Source: Phylloscopus collybita | Lineage: Eukaryota > Chordata > Aves > Passeriformes > Phylloscopidae | Length of the DNA: 64,000 nucleotides | Direction of reading: 5' to 3' | Assembly: GCA_027886175.1 (NCBI GenBank) | Contig: JAJNNQ010000013.1 | Span: 4,793,501-4,857,500 of the forward strand | Part shown: positions 34,161 through 47,205 of the stretch, one piece after another | Layout: every line of letters starts with the position of its first letter | Position numbering within the stretch: position 1 is the stretch's first letter | Translations under genes and position numbers: made by a program | Notes under the pieces: generated by a model | What the model was told of the DNA's origin: nothing | The model's database searches: none | What the model saw: only the letters and a program-made list of their open reading frames with translations

Positions 34161-37105
34161 TATTTTGGCTTTTCACATAGACATTGGCATCCGTTACCTA
34201 TGAGACACAGTTTTTTACTGGACCAAGCTTCTGCTGACCATGAGCAGGTTTTATTTTCCTAATTTAGCTTTCTAGTAGAGAAGAATTTGGCACCAGTAAG
34301 CTTTGGTATTTTTTTACTTTGAACAGTCAAACAACCTCTACAGAGGTTCATCAAGGCCACCAACCCTGCACCTCTGCCACTTCATTTCCTCTACTTACCG
34401 AACACAGAGAAAAGTGAACTAAATGAATATTCCTCCTCCTTATTTCAACTCTCCTAGAAGAAACTCTACCATCCTAAAATCACAACAGAGGAGCATTTCT
34501 TCAATGTCTGACATTTTTAAGTTAAAAAAAGTTTTTGAACCACTGCTATCCCTAACAATAATATGTGTTTGTTGCTTGCACAAAAGTATACTCAGTCAGA
34601 GATAAAACCTCTGGATATGGTAACTTATCTTTCCTCACCTTTCTGATACACTCCTGTAAATGTCTTCCTTAAAGCCATGGGAAACACTCTAGTGTTATTA
34701 TTCCTCATTCTCAAACTAGGGTGCTAAAAATATGAATGAGAAAAGGATCAGAGGGCATCACAGCAAATCAACAAACTTCATCAAATGTCCATTGGACAAT
34801 ATAAAAAATTACTTTCTAATCTCTCTCACCCTCTTCTTCACCCAGACTCTGGTACCTCCAGTTCTTTTGCCTGAAGTAAACAAGGCTGACTGCTCTGGAG
34901 TTTTGACTTTCCTTTGGGAAACCTGGAAGCCCACTGCACACCTGGTGTGCAGCATCTCTGAAAGAGTACTACATCTCCCCTCGGTTAGGGAAAGCCATGC
35001 CAAAGCAACTTCTCGCTGTCACCACTTCTCACCAAAGACATGAACAGCTGTGCAGAAGGCTGTAGGGCTGCCTGATCCTGCCTTTTCATTTTTGTGTGGA
35101 GACCACTTCCTAAGGGAAAAAAAAAATTGCAAGGTGATAATTAAAATGCAGAGTCCCTGCACAGTCAGCATTTTGAGTAGACCCTAAATACCTCTGTAAG
35201 AATATTCTCTTTTTTTAACCTCCACCTTTAAAATTGTTAAAAGTTGTTATCACCTTCCTCTCAACAGATCTCTTTTTCTCCTTGCTCCCTTGATAGCAGG
35301 CTATGATAATGGTCAAGAATGAGGAAAGAACATTGTGTTTTAACACAGAGCAAGAAACATTGGTGGTGTGAGGAAAACAGCACTTCCCATGGAGGTGGTC
35401 TTTTTTCTGCCCATCTTCTCACTAAGGGAAGATTTTTCCTTGTTCTCTTCTGCTCCCATTCATGACCAATTGGCTAGCCAATACTGTTTTAAAAATTGAA
35501 GAGAGAGTGCTGGTATCTTCACAGAAGGTCAGTGGCACTTGCAAATGTATCTCATTTTTACTCAGCTTCTGATGAAAAAATCCAGTTATTTCTGAAAGCT
35601 GCTAGCAGGAAACTTTTCCTGAAAAGAACTAATGTTCTCCTATGTCAAATTTACATTCTCCACTAAGTACAAAACCACATCTAAAATACTGCATTTCTTT
35701 TAAATGGAAGGTGAAACTGAGCTGCATTAGGTTATTTTATGACACTGAGAAGTAAGAATAATATAAAAAAAAGATCTGACCATGAATTTATAGCACTTTT
35801 CTCCCAGTACATATGTGACTCATAAAGAGCTGAAGTTGCCAAGTCAAACACCCAGAAAGTCAGAAATGACAATATACCTGACCTTTCTTTGGTCTCCCTG
35901 TGAATATAAAATGCAATGATTACACAGTCAGGTTTGGGTTGTTTCTTTTTTTTTTTGGAGTGGGTCTTTGTCTAATTTTCTGAATTGAAATGAAAAGTGC
36001 TCACAAAAATACAGTGCTCAGTTGGCTGTTTTGACCTATTTCAGTGTGTAATCACAGCCCTTATGTGCTTCATTTTATTCAAAAGCTATTCTCAGGATGG
36101 CTCTATTAATTTCCTCAAGATTTTTTGTGTCACATTTTATACAGTAGTATCTTAGTGTTTCATATTTATTAATTATCTTCACAATATAGTTTCCATTTTG
36201 CAGCTGAAACAATGGTAGCATTTTTATTTTTTTTTAGTTGTGACCCCTGGGAATGAAGTTTTCACAGTACTTACGTGCCCACAGCCCACAGTACAGCTCC
36301 TACTGCCTTCTCCTGCACCTCTAAACACCAGAAATAAGAAACATTCTCAGTCAGCTTTGGTAAGGACTGGTTTTAGGGCCTTGCTTAGCATCTTCTCACA
36401 GAAATTCTGGAAGAGATGGGCAGAGATCACCCTTTTTGTACCAGCAGTCCTCTGCCTCACTTAATGCATATGATGACGTGGATGTTGAATCCACCCCCAA
36501 AGGCACCAGGCCTGCCTGATTTCACAGCTCTGCTGCAAATGAAGAACAGAGATATCCTAAAGGGCTGGCAAGTGCAAGGGACTAGTGACTTAAAAAAACA
36601 AACCCCATGATCAAAATGCAAATATGTGACCTGAACTGAAAGTGTGCATGCAGTCTCATGCTCCAGTTCCATAATTACTTGCCTCAAAAAATCTTAATAA
36701 TATTCTTTTAATGTGGAATTTCACATGTAGTTCACACATATTTAGTGGGAAGTCTTGCTGAATCTTGCAGCCTGACTATTGCATTTTTTAACCAAGCACG
36801 AGAAGCTCGAAACAGGAGTAAAATGGAATATGTAATAAAAGTGAGAGGGACAAAATTATATCCACCAAGCATCAAATTAATCTCTATAAAGCCATGATAA
36901 GTCACAGTATTAATTCCAATGTTTTCTGTTTTCAGAGTCTAAATAACATTTAATTGCTAAAAGTATCCTGTGATAGGATGTAAAATTGTACATTATTTTT
37001 ATTAACTAGCTGTTATTTAAAACCTTCTCTATTAATACAAAACAAAGCTTATAATGTAAAATTCATTTAACACCCAATTAAATGAACACTGCATTTGTAC
37101 ACTCC
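34161..37105. other. Unique non-coding DNA
   Basis: No exon-like frame was found. T runs occur near 35946-35955 and 36225-36235. The 36960-37100 part is very AT-rich, with TAATTA-like words, and could be regulatory. No repeat family was recognised. Confidence 0.5.
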
Positions 37106-37109
37106 CTTC

Positions 37110-37232
37110 AGCTTAAAGAGTTCTAAGTACTACACAAATATGAATTTGCTTGACCTCCTTGTGAAGCACCATGATACTTATTTAAAAATGGAGAAAGGTA
37201 AGAGTCTACAGAGGCACCATTACAGTGACTAT
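37110..37232 (-). repeat. Ancient amniote SINE/MIR/L2-tail remnant
   Basis: On the plus strand, TTCTAAGTACTACACAAATA then GACCTCCTTGTGAAG, AATGGAGAAAGGTAAGAG, CAGAGGCACCATTACAGTGA follow the order of a known old tail. That tail runs GCGCTTTACAAATA, CTCACAACACCCTGTGAGG, CCATTTTACAGATGGGGAAA, CTGAGGCACAGAGAGGTTAAGTGAC. Several blocks in the right order and spacing make chance unlikely, though the copy is heavily mutated. The exact family (MIR, L2/L3 or AmnSINE-like) cannot be decided by eye. Confidence 0.5.
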
Positions 37233-39819
37233 CTTAAACTCCAAATACAGTAAAGAAAACTCAAGAAAAAAAAAAATCTTCCTGTGATGAAAAGAAAGGT
37301 GCCAAGTGGTTTAAATTTGCAGATAGGGTTCAAAGAGATTTTTCCATTGTCTGTAATATTTAGGCAGCACTCAATCCCTTGGGAAAGTACAGGAAGATTT
37401 CTGTGTTGGTGAGAATAAATATCTCTCAGAACTCCTTCGTAGGGATCTTACAACGTGGTGTCCCTGAGGAGCCAGAGCCTACACACAGCTGCAGTCTGTT
37501 CCCACAGAGGTATCCAGGGAGCCCCACATAATTTCTGTCCCCCACTGAAACCAGGAGCACAATTGCTGGAAGTTTCTTACTATGCACATTAACGTGAGTG
37601 AACTCATACCACAGCCGCAGACCCCAAATCTTCTGAATGGCTTAATGTGTGAGCCTAGACCCAAACTGAGTGTTACAATTTCTCCTCTCTTTGTAACTGC
37701 TTTAGCAATTCTTTCCTTCCCCTAGCTGCAAATACCCCTGCAATTCAGATGGTTTTAAGTTTGAAGGGCAGAACTCGAATTTGTGTTTTTGGGGGTCTCT
37801 GAAAAAGTCTGGTACCTCTGCATACCTGAAATTTCTTGGGAGGATATATATGTCAGCTAGTTTTCTTTTACTGACAGCAGAAGCTAGTAGTATGCCAATA
37901 CTGATCCTCACTTCCCAGGACTGCAAGAAAAGTCTAGTTTTCCCAGTGGGAAAAAAAATTAAAAAAAAAAAATTAAAAGGCCATAGATTTGGGTAAGAAT
38001 AGCTTCAGATGCATTTTTTTAGCCAAATGGTCAAATGGAAATAACACATCCAAACCTGACAAACTCTTCCAGCTCCAGCAATAGGGTTTAGGCTGCTGCC
38101 CTTACATTGGTCATTGCTGGCACACACGAAACCTGTTGGTACTGACCCACTTGTGGCAGTAGTGCAGAACTTTTGTCAATATACTCTGGTAAAATACCCA
38201 AAGCATTTTTCAAGCAAGAGGAAAAAGGATGTATATCTAGTCCTTACATCATAACCCCAAAGTAATGCTGTAAAAGAGTTAACAGCAGGAGCTGAAATTG
38301 ATTTCCTTCCCATGACTTGCTTTGGCCATGCCTTGGCCATGTGACATTATAAACAACCTTTTTGTATCTGAAACCCCAAAACATTAGGAGCACGTTTTCT
38401 GCTATTCTGAAATATAAGATTCCCTGTTGACGTTGCAATATTGCAACTGTCAAACCACTGGGCTCTTTCTCCACCAGAGTACAGTGCTAACTATCAAAAG
38501 TTAAACAGAATCTGCTTTAATATCCATAAGAACCTGCGAGTAACTAGGAAAAGATGACAAGCCAGTTTGTTAGGGAGCATGCTGAGTGTCGCACCAAACT
38601 CCGGCTACGACAATACCACCCAGCCCAAAGGGAGCTGCAGGCACACTGGGACAGGCTAGGTAGGTTAGATACTACCCCAGCAGACAGCTTCCTGGATCCT
38701 TACTCATTTTTAGAACCAGACTGGGACCAAATGTTCTTAAGCTCTTGGAATTTCTGAAGAAGTGTTTTTTCGATTCCACTGTCCAGCTAGGATGGGAAAC
38801 AGAAGTGCTGAAAGCTACAGGAAAAATGCTGCTCCAGCCCAGTTTTACAGTCTCAGAAAATCTGGACAGCTTTTATAAACTTTGAATCAGTGACTGCAGC
38901 TCTTTCTGAACCAAACCTCTCAACTTTTGAAGTCTGGCCAGGGTTCAGATAATTTGTTGACCTCCTCTGCAAGACAGGAACGTACATTTGTGCACAGCTA
39001 CGATCTGACATAAGGTAAACTCACAGAGACCTGGAGGAGATAGTGACAATGTCATTGTGGTCATTTCCTCAGGGAACAGGCAGCACCACATTACATTTGA
39101 GGCCAGCAGTTACAGCTCCATGTATCCTTCTCCCCCGTCACTCCCTGCCAAATGGCAGTGAGCACAATCCACCGAACGGGGCCTTTGAGTCACAGCCCCG
39201 CGATATCTACTGAAATAGAAAAGGTTGGTAAAGCCTTTCCTGCCAGTCTGCTTGCATCAACAGGTCCTCCAGGCCTGGAACAGTTCGTCCTGGACACCCT
39301 TTGTCCTGTCTCTCCGAACACAGGGACAAGAACACTTGAGTTAGGCCAGGCTCAGGGCTGCCCTGCCAGTGAAGCATGACCAACAACACGCCACCATCGG
39401 ATCACCACCACGTGATCCCTGACTTCAGGCTTGAGAAACACACTGTGGCTTTGAAAACTGAAGCAAACAAGCAGCCTAAAACTAAGACTCAAACTTGTAT
39501 CAAATATTTGCACATCAATGTTTACAAAATGCTCTGCCAAGAGCTTGATTTTTTTTATTTACACGTGAACAGATCAATGAAACAGAAATAGTAAAAATAG
39601 AGAACTTGAGTAGAAATAGTTATTTGCCAATGTGACCAAAATGGGTAAAAGTCAAGGCTTATCTTTTTTTATACTATCAAACCATGAAGAAATAGCTTGA
39701 ATAACACTCCAACTGTTGTTCACTTATATTTCTACAATATTCCATTATTTTAATGAAGAGGTCATTGTGCACAGAGTGTAATTACTAGCTCAGGAGAAAA
39801 TTAGCTATGTTGACTTAAT
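37233..39819. other. Non-coding DNA; mildly CpG-richer at 38.56-38.66 and 39.1-39.42 kb
   Basis: Around 39120-39420 about ten CpG occur in 300 bp, a weak rise over background. A 67-codon ATG frame at 38554-38757 and a 75-codon frame at 39152-39379 (ATG) lack domains. A direct repeat TTGGCCATG (38322-38330 and 38333-38341) is present. An A-rich segment with a few T lies at 37952-37980. Confidence 0.5.
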
Positions 39820-40220
39820 TGATGCTATTTACTTTTGCAGCCTGTTGGCAGCCAGCCATTTTCTCTGAATACCAGTTCTCCAATTAATCATGATTTTCCT
39901 TCAGCTTGCCAGAGTTTTCTGCAATGACAGCTGCTATCTGGGAACAACTATCATGCATATAAGCAAAAGAGCAGCCTTTAAATTTAAGAATTGATTGTTT
40001 TATCACCCGAAGCAATGTCCTGAGGCATGATCTTCTAAAGTCTCTTTTGCTCTCATTGAATTGATAAGATTTTAGTGAAGGTCAGCAATACATCACAAAA
40101 AAGCTATTAAATAAACCCTGCCAACCTTTGATAATGGCTCAGGTAGTATCTATTAAAAGATGGCGTGCATTTCTAATTAATCCATTTTACAATTGTTCAG
40201 CAGTGTCTGGGGAAACAATC
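39820..40220. promoter_or_regulatory. Candidate enhancer-like conserved non-coding block
   Basis: A non-repetitive segment without open frames carries clustered developmental-factor-type motifs. They include CAATTAATCATGATT (39881-39895), POU-like ATGCATAT (39953-39960), TAATTAATCC with both homeodomain and OTX/PITX-like cores (40174-40183) and SOX-like palindrome ACAATTGT (40189-40196). AACAATC follows near 40215. Its texture is that of a vertebrate developmental enhancer. A fair splice acceptor (CTTTTGCAG ending 39840) opens it but has no clear donor. Conservation and activity are untested. Confidence 0.35.
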
Positions 40221-43200
40221 AGCAGATCAAGGTGTAGGAGATGATTGGGAAGAAGTGTAAGAAAAGTGCTGCTTTTCTAAATCCAAGAATTTCTGAGGCC
40301 CATGCTTATTCCTCTCAGACACTGCTGCAGGAATGAATGCTGCTATAGTTTTCTACAGGAAATCCTCAAACCCTCTCATTCTGATGGCATGTTTTAATGA
40401 TCCAAGAAGGAGGATTTTGCAGAACTGAAAACCAGGAAAAGGTATATAGCATTTTGCCTTTGAAGAAATCAGCTGGATGTGGGCTGTCTTTTGACTCACC
40501 TTCAGCTTTCTATGTCTGATTTCTGTTCTTGCTGGCCTGGCTAAAATCATATTTTAGTATTGTTTTTGTTATTTCACTGTTTAATGGCTAACAGATGTGA
40601 ACTGGTTCATCCCACTTCCTGTCACATATACAAAAGTAAATGTCTCTCTTTAGCCCACATACACAGAGCTGGAAGCACCACCTTCTGGAGGGCTGGTAAG
40701 GTAGAGAAAATGGGCTTACTAATACCTAAATATGCATACATTTACATGTATATACAGGCCAACATATACATATTTGTTTATTCACGAAGAAATGTAAGCT
40801 GAGCAATGAATTGATCTCGCAAAGAAATTAAAGAGTAAAAATGTATTTTGCAAAGGCATGTACTGATTCAGAAGCATTACTTAAGAGACCATATGTGTCC
40901 TGATCCTATTGGGAGTTATCCAACCCAGAGTTTGGGCCTGATGGAATGAGGGTGGAATAAAGATGAAGCCAAGACATTCTCCTTCCATTAGCTGGAAAAA
41001 CTGACTAAGAGAGGAAAAAAAAAAAAGACGATGCAAACTGCATAACCTCTGCTAAATTTGCTGCACAGAAACATGTTGTGTGTCAGGCCACAGGAAAATT
41101 ACTTACTATAACACAGTTAGATCTGGATGCAAAAAGATGTCCAGTCTAGTCCACTGGATTTTGCTAACCCTTGGTGCTTTAGACACACTCAATTCAATTA
41201 GTACTGGAAAAGAACTTGAAACCGGTGCTCAAACTGAAAAAAACCCCCCATTATGAATGAACACATCTGTGGCTCTCCAATAGCTTGTATATTATTCTTA
41301 AACTTTTCTGCTAGAAGCACACACATTTCTGTGTTGGCTATATGGTTGGCACATATGCGTTCTTCTCTGTAAATACATACATATTCTCAGATCTACTATA
41401 ATTGGCAAAAGTTCATGATCTGTTTGAAGTTACACACAAGCTGTTTAATGCTGCCTCTATTCTAATACACCAATAAAACCAAATGAGAGAAAAAACTATT
41501 AAAAAGATCTGTTTTCTGAATATAACCAAACTGCTCCTTAGAGTGCTTACATCACCTCTCTTCTGGAAAGCCAGCTGAGATGGAAAGTATGATAGAATCT
41601 GTGCTGTGCACATTATTCCCCCGTGCAGCCTGAACTCTGAATTAAGCCTTACAAGGAAAATAGTGAAATACTGAGGTACAGTCTATAAGGTACTGAGTGT
41701 GGGTGCCTCTCTCTGTGTTATTAAACACCACTTTGAGAAGGGATTTACAAAATCACTAGACTGTTCCTGCTTACCTGTAAGTGCTGAAATTAATCATGGA
41801 CCTTTTCCTGCGTTTGCTAAATTACAGTTTTTATTGTTTCGCCCCAGGTAATGCAAACTTACTAAGCATCGTTGGCAATGATGTATCCCAACAAAACTGC
41901 TATGGGTTATCCTGTTTCCCTCTCATCAGGACAAGAACTGGCTCCAGAGAAAGTCTGTGATTTTCTGATTAAATGAAGTTACCTTGGAAATGATCACTTG
42001 TGGAACCTTTTATGTCTCATTTAAAGCTGATGAGGTGTTTGCCAAATCCAGCATATGGTCTTGGGGTCAGAAGTGGAAGAAATCATGGAAGATATAAGGA
42101 GAAAGTGATTAGGGATAGAGAAGGAAAAACCAGAAGGATACCTCTTGTCTCTCATGGGATCTCATGACATCTGATCCAGGACCACACCTGACTGCTGTTT
42201 TGACAGGAAGGCTGTAACTCCTACTGCTAGTCCTGAACACCCAGGCCAGCATTTGGGATCCCTGCCTCTCAAGGCAGAGCTTCTGAGACCTCTGTAAACG
42301 ATCCTGAAGCCTGAGAGCTTGAGCTTCAACAAAATCTCATCTCTAATCATCACTACTACATCTGTGTGCCTGGAAAGCTGAACTGGAGGAGAATCAAGTC
42401 TCCAAGCAGTCAAATGTAATGATGAATGTGGCATAAAAATATGGACAGACTGGAATAAAGAGGAACTCAGCTGGTACTCTGAGAAGTAGTACAATACAGC
42501 CTTAAACATGTTAAAATTCATTCTTGCAAAAATTTGTTCATCACTTGAGCTTACCTATTAAGCTAAAAATACCATTGACTTTGCCCTGCTCCAGGTACTG
42601 TACAATAGATTCTGTTGTTATGTATCCTGTTACAAAGTCAGTGTAAAATGCATTTATGGATGTGGTGAGACTTTTCTAGTCCTGCCAAAACATTTATATT
42701 ACCAAAACATCAACTCAGAGAAATTAAAACATTTCAGCTTAGAGAACACAGGTGTGTTACACAAGCATCGTAAAAGGAAGCAGAAAGCAAAGGACATTTC
42801 ATTTCTATTTTCCTATTACTAGGCCATTTTCACATTAAGGTAGCTGCTCTGTGGGCACTCAGTCTCCACTCAAACGATTTTCATGATCAAGAATTGTCAG
42901 TGGATAATTTAGTTCTGGATTGATTCAGATGTGATCCTTCCCTCAAAACCTAAGCAGCATTTTTATATATTTCTTTATGACACTCTGCAAATAGGCTCCC
43001 ATCAGGCTATAAGCCACATTTTTTTCTCCAATAATGCATGTTTCAGTGCAATTCTTACATATATATGTGTGTGTGTGTGCCAATTTAAAACATTTAAAAC
43101 TAGCTACATCCATTACATTGCATAACCCTATTTCAGCATCATTATCATGTCTTCTTCCATGACCTTGAGGCAGATAGGAATTTAGATTTCTGCCAGATGT

Positions 43201-44915
43201 TTGGTATCTCAGCTGGAGATGCAGGGAGTTCTCCTCTCTGCTAAGGAGTGAAACAAGGAGCAGTGGAATTTCAAGCATTTGGCAGTGTGGTTTTTTTTTT
43301 CTGTATGACACAACACTAATTGAGATAAACAGATGCACTCCAGTAACATCTCTTGCCAGGTTAACTTTCAAAGACTAGTGAGAGAATACTCCATTCAGCA
43401 AAACTTTCCAAGCTAATGCTTATCTCTCAGCATATATTCCCTTTGCATTCCTTTCAGTGAGACTAAAGAAGAGGCTTTGCTAGTTGAGGGTTGACACAGA
43501 GAAATGGTTAATCACCTTTCTGAGACAGGACCAAGACAGAAATAAGCAAATAATGATAAAAAAACCCCATGTGATATGTAACACATTCCCATTTCACTCA
43601 CCACTCTTCTAGACACACAGAAACATTGTCCAAACACTCATGCAGCACACTGGCTGCCTACTCTAACACAGGTCAAAATGTTCTCTTTAAAAAAAAAAAT
43701 AAAGTTTTTGGATACCCTGCAAGTTTCCAAGGCTTAGGTTACTGTGGAGGAGGTACAACGCATGGGAATTTTTTGTTATATTTTCTTTTAATGAGTCCTG
43801 TAAGCAGTTGTTTCACAATACAGTCTGAAAGGCTAGAACAATTAAATGACTACAGATGTGTCAAATGATGCAGGAAAACCATGAGACACTTCCAAACGAG
43901 TAGGCGGAGGGTGTGAGGAGACCATATCCTGTAATATATGAATCTCAGATTCTTTGGCATGAAGCTTATTTTTATGGAAATGTCCCGGTAAGCCTGGAAC
44001 AATCTAATGGTTTTCAAAGCATTTAAAACCAACAACATAAAAGCCCTTTTGAGAACAATTTTTTTTATGCTGTGGTATTTTTGAACTGGCTTAGGAGCAG
44101 CATGCTAAAGAATATGCAAGAGGTAAAAGGACCAAATTATAATTGCGTTTTCAAGCTGTAGGTGAGAACCAATTTCATAAACATAATAGAGTTCATTAGT
44201 GTGAGAGGCAGAGAGGAAACAGTGCTGGTTGCTTTCATCCATTTTTGCTGACTCTCAGCTTGGATCTCAGCCATGGACACAGCTTGCAGTAATAAAGGGT
44301 AGTTTTAAGTTATGCCATCTTCAAATGGGCCTCTGTGGAGGCTTGTCCTGCAACTCATTACACAGCAGCCAAATTTGTCACTGTCTTCTGAGTCTCTGTG
44401 TGAGTGAAGACCACTTCCAGCTCATTTCTCTCCCATCTACACCTGAAGGAAAACAGGTCTTGTAGATGTGATTGTTTGGCCCAGTCAAAATCCTAATTTG
44501 GATTATGTCACCCTTGGTATCTGTGGTGGGAGGAGGAAAAGCAAAGCTCTCTCAGTAGCAGAAGTCAGACAGGAGGCTCCTTTGCACAGTGAGGCCCCCC
44601 ACGAGACTGTGCCAGCACTACCTGACCCTGGAGCCAAACACTGGTGAGTGTGGCAATGGCTCCATGTGTGAGCAAAAGAGGGAAATGGGTGGGCAGGCAG
44701 GGGAATGACAAAACTCCCTGCAGGAAACATCAGGTTTGAAATCATGGAGCCTTTCGAGGGACACGTCTCTCTGTCAGATGCCATTATTTTCATTCTTTGA
44801 CCTTGTGCGTAGCAAAGATAAATCAGGGCTACAAAACTCCCAAACATGGCCTACTATTCTCTACAGCTATATGGATTTTTCACAAAAGAAATAATTTAGT
44901 AGCCTTGGCCAAGAA
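40221..44915. other. Non-coding DNA with a short GT repeat
   Basis: A TATATATGTGTGTGTGTGTG microsatellite lies at about 43061-43080. Frames of 119 and 142 codons on the minus strand (42162-42521, 42943-43371) and 114 codons (44503-44847) show no domain. A T run lies at about 43290-43300. No exon or RNA gene was recognised. Confidence 0.55.
40898..40942. repeat. Possible remnant of the amniote 'TTTGGGCCTGAT' repeat
   Basis: TCCTGATCCTATTGGGAG followed by GAGTTTGGGCCTGATGG resembles two arms of the element seen at 15904-15977. It is decayed and short. Confidence 0.3.
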
Positions 44916-44917
44916 AA

Positions 44918-45000
44918 AGCACCAACCAACCAAAAAACCAACAACAAAAAAATCACTCCAAAACCCAAAAAACCAAACCCCACAAACCCCAAACACTGGA
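44918..45000. repeat. A/C-rich low-complexity tract
   Basis: About 80 bases of AACCAACC, AAAAACC and CCACAAACCCC units with few G or T, on the same strand as the larger A/C tracts. A consensus donor (AAG then GTAAGT at 45012-45017) follows directly. An acceptor-like CTCTACAG ends at 44866. The 145-nt interval would be an odd exon and is more likely coincidence. Confidence 0.75.
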
Positions 45001-45017
45001 AACGAACTAAGGTAAGT

Positions 45018-46640
45018 TTGAAATTGGCTCTTCTGTACTACTGAAGGTTTATGGAAAACTGTCAGGGAAAATCAGACATGAAAATCTGATCTTAGGTGAG
45101 TGTTTCCAGCAGCCTGGAGTCAGGAGGTCCCTGGATCAATAAGGCTGCAGATTAATAGGATATACCACTGTGAAGGGAGAAGTTATGTGCTTGACCTTCT
45201 GAGTTTTCTCAGAAGGACTTTAGGACTGGCCCTTAAAAGAGGATGAATGCCTTGCCAAAGATATTTGGAGACCACTAGTCCTTGCCTCCACTTCTCCAAA
45301 TATTTTCTTTTCAATACATCTCTTTCCTCACATTTTTCAAGAATGAAACTAGATATCCTAAACATTAGGCATGCTAAAAGTCTCTGTTATTCTAAAAGCT
45401 TTGGTATAAAACTCTCTAACAAAGTAGGCATACATATAAACAGAAGAAACCTGCAAGTCAGGTGACATACAGCAAATTTGTATTAGGTTAAAGCTCTGTA
45501 AAAAAAGGGTCTGTTTAGAAAAGTGTTCTAAACAATTATGTTGTACACTATTGTCAGCAGAAACAAATTATTGTAGTATCTTGTGATTATATAAAGGGAA
45601 AAAATCTTCAGATCATGGAGGAAAACCCATTTATCTAGCCTTGTAGACATCAAAGTTATATCATTATTGAGATCAAGTAATAAGGGGAATTTCTTACACT
45701 CTCTGGGCTTGTAAAGAAGTCTCTGGAAAACCTATGTGATCCAGCTGAATTAAAATGAAGGGTCCCTTCCCTCCCCTGTCCAGCAGCAATGCCCTATTGG
45801 AAAAACTGAACTTGATTCAAAAGTTGCAGCAAGTTCTGTAATGATATCACTGAAAGAGTCATTCTCCTCACCAAGTAAAGTGAAAGATCCCACACAAAAT
45901 GCAGGATAAAGTATGGCACTGCAACAGTTAGAAGAATTACAGCCAATAACAGCAGCCAATATCAAGAACAGCCTAATTACTCTACGATCACTTTATAAAT
46001 ATTTCAAACACATTCAGTAGAAATCAAATTGTTCAAAATTTACACCAACGTTTCCAAGACAGAAACAGCAGCTACTGAAGATGAGGTTCTTGGTAGAATG
46101 GCCCATTATACAGCCCATTTTCTGACTTACAATCCTGTGATGTAAATGAAACATAAACCTTGACTTCAGCTTCTTTCCACCTTCTGAGAACTGGGTTTTA
46201 TCCAAATCTATTTTCCAGTTCACAGAAACTAATGCAGCAGACAGTCCACAAAAAGAAATTAGGTTTTGAGAATTTAAAATGCAATTGGAAAGATGGTACT
46301 TGTTCTCAGTATATAATTTTTAATATTGAATAGTATTAAACTAACTCTATAATTTTTTCCTTGTTATCAAACTATCTGTGGTGGAGCATGATGAATTAGT
46401 TCAGAGTATTTTTCTTTAAAACATTAGTAGATTATTCCTTTCAGATTTGCTCAACCATAAATGTAACTGAGGACATTAAAATATAAACAGATAGGTTTGT
46501 ATTATATGAAATATCAAACATAAACACTACCAGAATCACCTTCAAGCTTGTGATATTTTACATGGAAATTCTTTTTCTTTTTTAAAAAAACATAATTTAT
46601 ATGTTTGTTACACTGCCATCTTAAACACAGACATACTGCT
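45018..46640. other. Unique non-coding DNA
   Basis: Stop-dense AT-rich sequence. A consensus donor (TTAG then GTGAGT, 45092-45101) has no evident partner. Nothing else was recognised. Confidence 0.55.
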
Positions 46641-46645
46641 TTTAT

Positions 46646-46702
46646 CTGGCCTCACTCAAGTCAATGGAAATGTTTTCAACTGTGAAGAACTGGGAAAAGC
46701 TT
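46646..46702. repeat. Remnant of the amniote 'AAGTCAATGGGA' repeat
   Basis: CTGGCCTCACTCAAGTCAAT then GGAAATGTTTTCAACTG and GGGAAAAGCTTG align in order with the dispersed motif CCACTGAAGTCAATGGGAGT, TTTGCCATTGACTTC and GGGAGCAGGATTTGG. Decayed, but with several ordered matches. Confidence 0.35.
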
Positions 46703-47074
46703 GAGATGAGTAAAATCTGCAACAGAATGGTCTCCAGGTACAACCCTCTGCTATGAGCTGCATTCAGATCACATTTCCTTGGCTTCCAACACATCACTGT
46801 TACAAGCTGTAACACATTTCATTCAAAAGAACCCAAAACACTTCACAGATTTAGAGCTAGTCTTGAAGTAATTTATAACTATGATCACCCCATGGACTAG
46901 TCCTTATAGGACTGAAATGAAAAATATATAAGCGGTGTGCATGTTACTGACTCAGCAGAAGCCTTCTCTTCTCTGAAACAGAGGATGCAGAAACCCAGCT
47001 AAAGCAACATCATATCTAATAATATGTATTATATATTCAACATTTCAATAGAATATCTCTAGTTTCTTACATAT

Positions 47075-47205
47075 TCCCCATGGAAAATAGACTCAGAGAA
47101 AGAAAAATAAGTTCTTCAAGATCAAGTAACTTGCTCAATCTGATGGGAAAAACAAAGAGGAGGTTGAAAACCAGGATCTCACTTTTGGCTGAGCCTGATC
47201 CAGCC
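47075..47205 (-). repeat. Ancient amniote SINE/MIR-like remnant
   Basis: The plus strand carries CCCCATGGAAAATAGACTCA, then AAGTAACTTGCTCAATCTGA and GGTTGAAAACCAGGATCTCA. These match, in order, the complement-strand landmarks CCATTTTACAGATGGGGAAACTGAGG, TTAAGTGACTTGCCCAAGGTCA and GGATTAGAACCCAGGTCTCC. The last block corresponds to a tRNA-derived head read backwards. This is the clearest ancient SINE-like copy in the window, though heavily diverged. Confidence 0.55.

Noticed and set aside
44867..45011. 145-nt exon ending at a perfect GTAAGT donor
   Set aside because: More than half is A/C low-complexity sequence and the acceptor is ordinary. Consensus donors are expected a few times by chance in this window.
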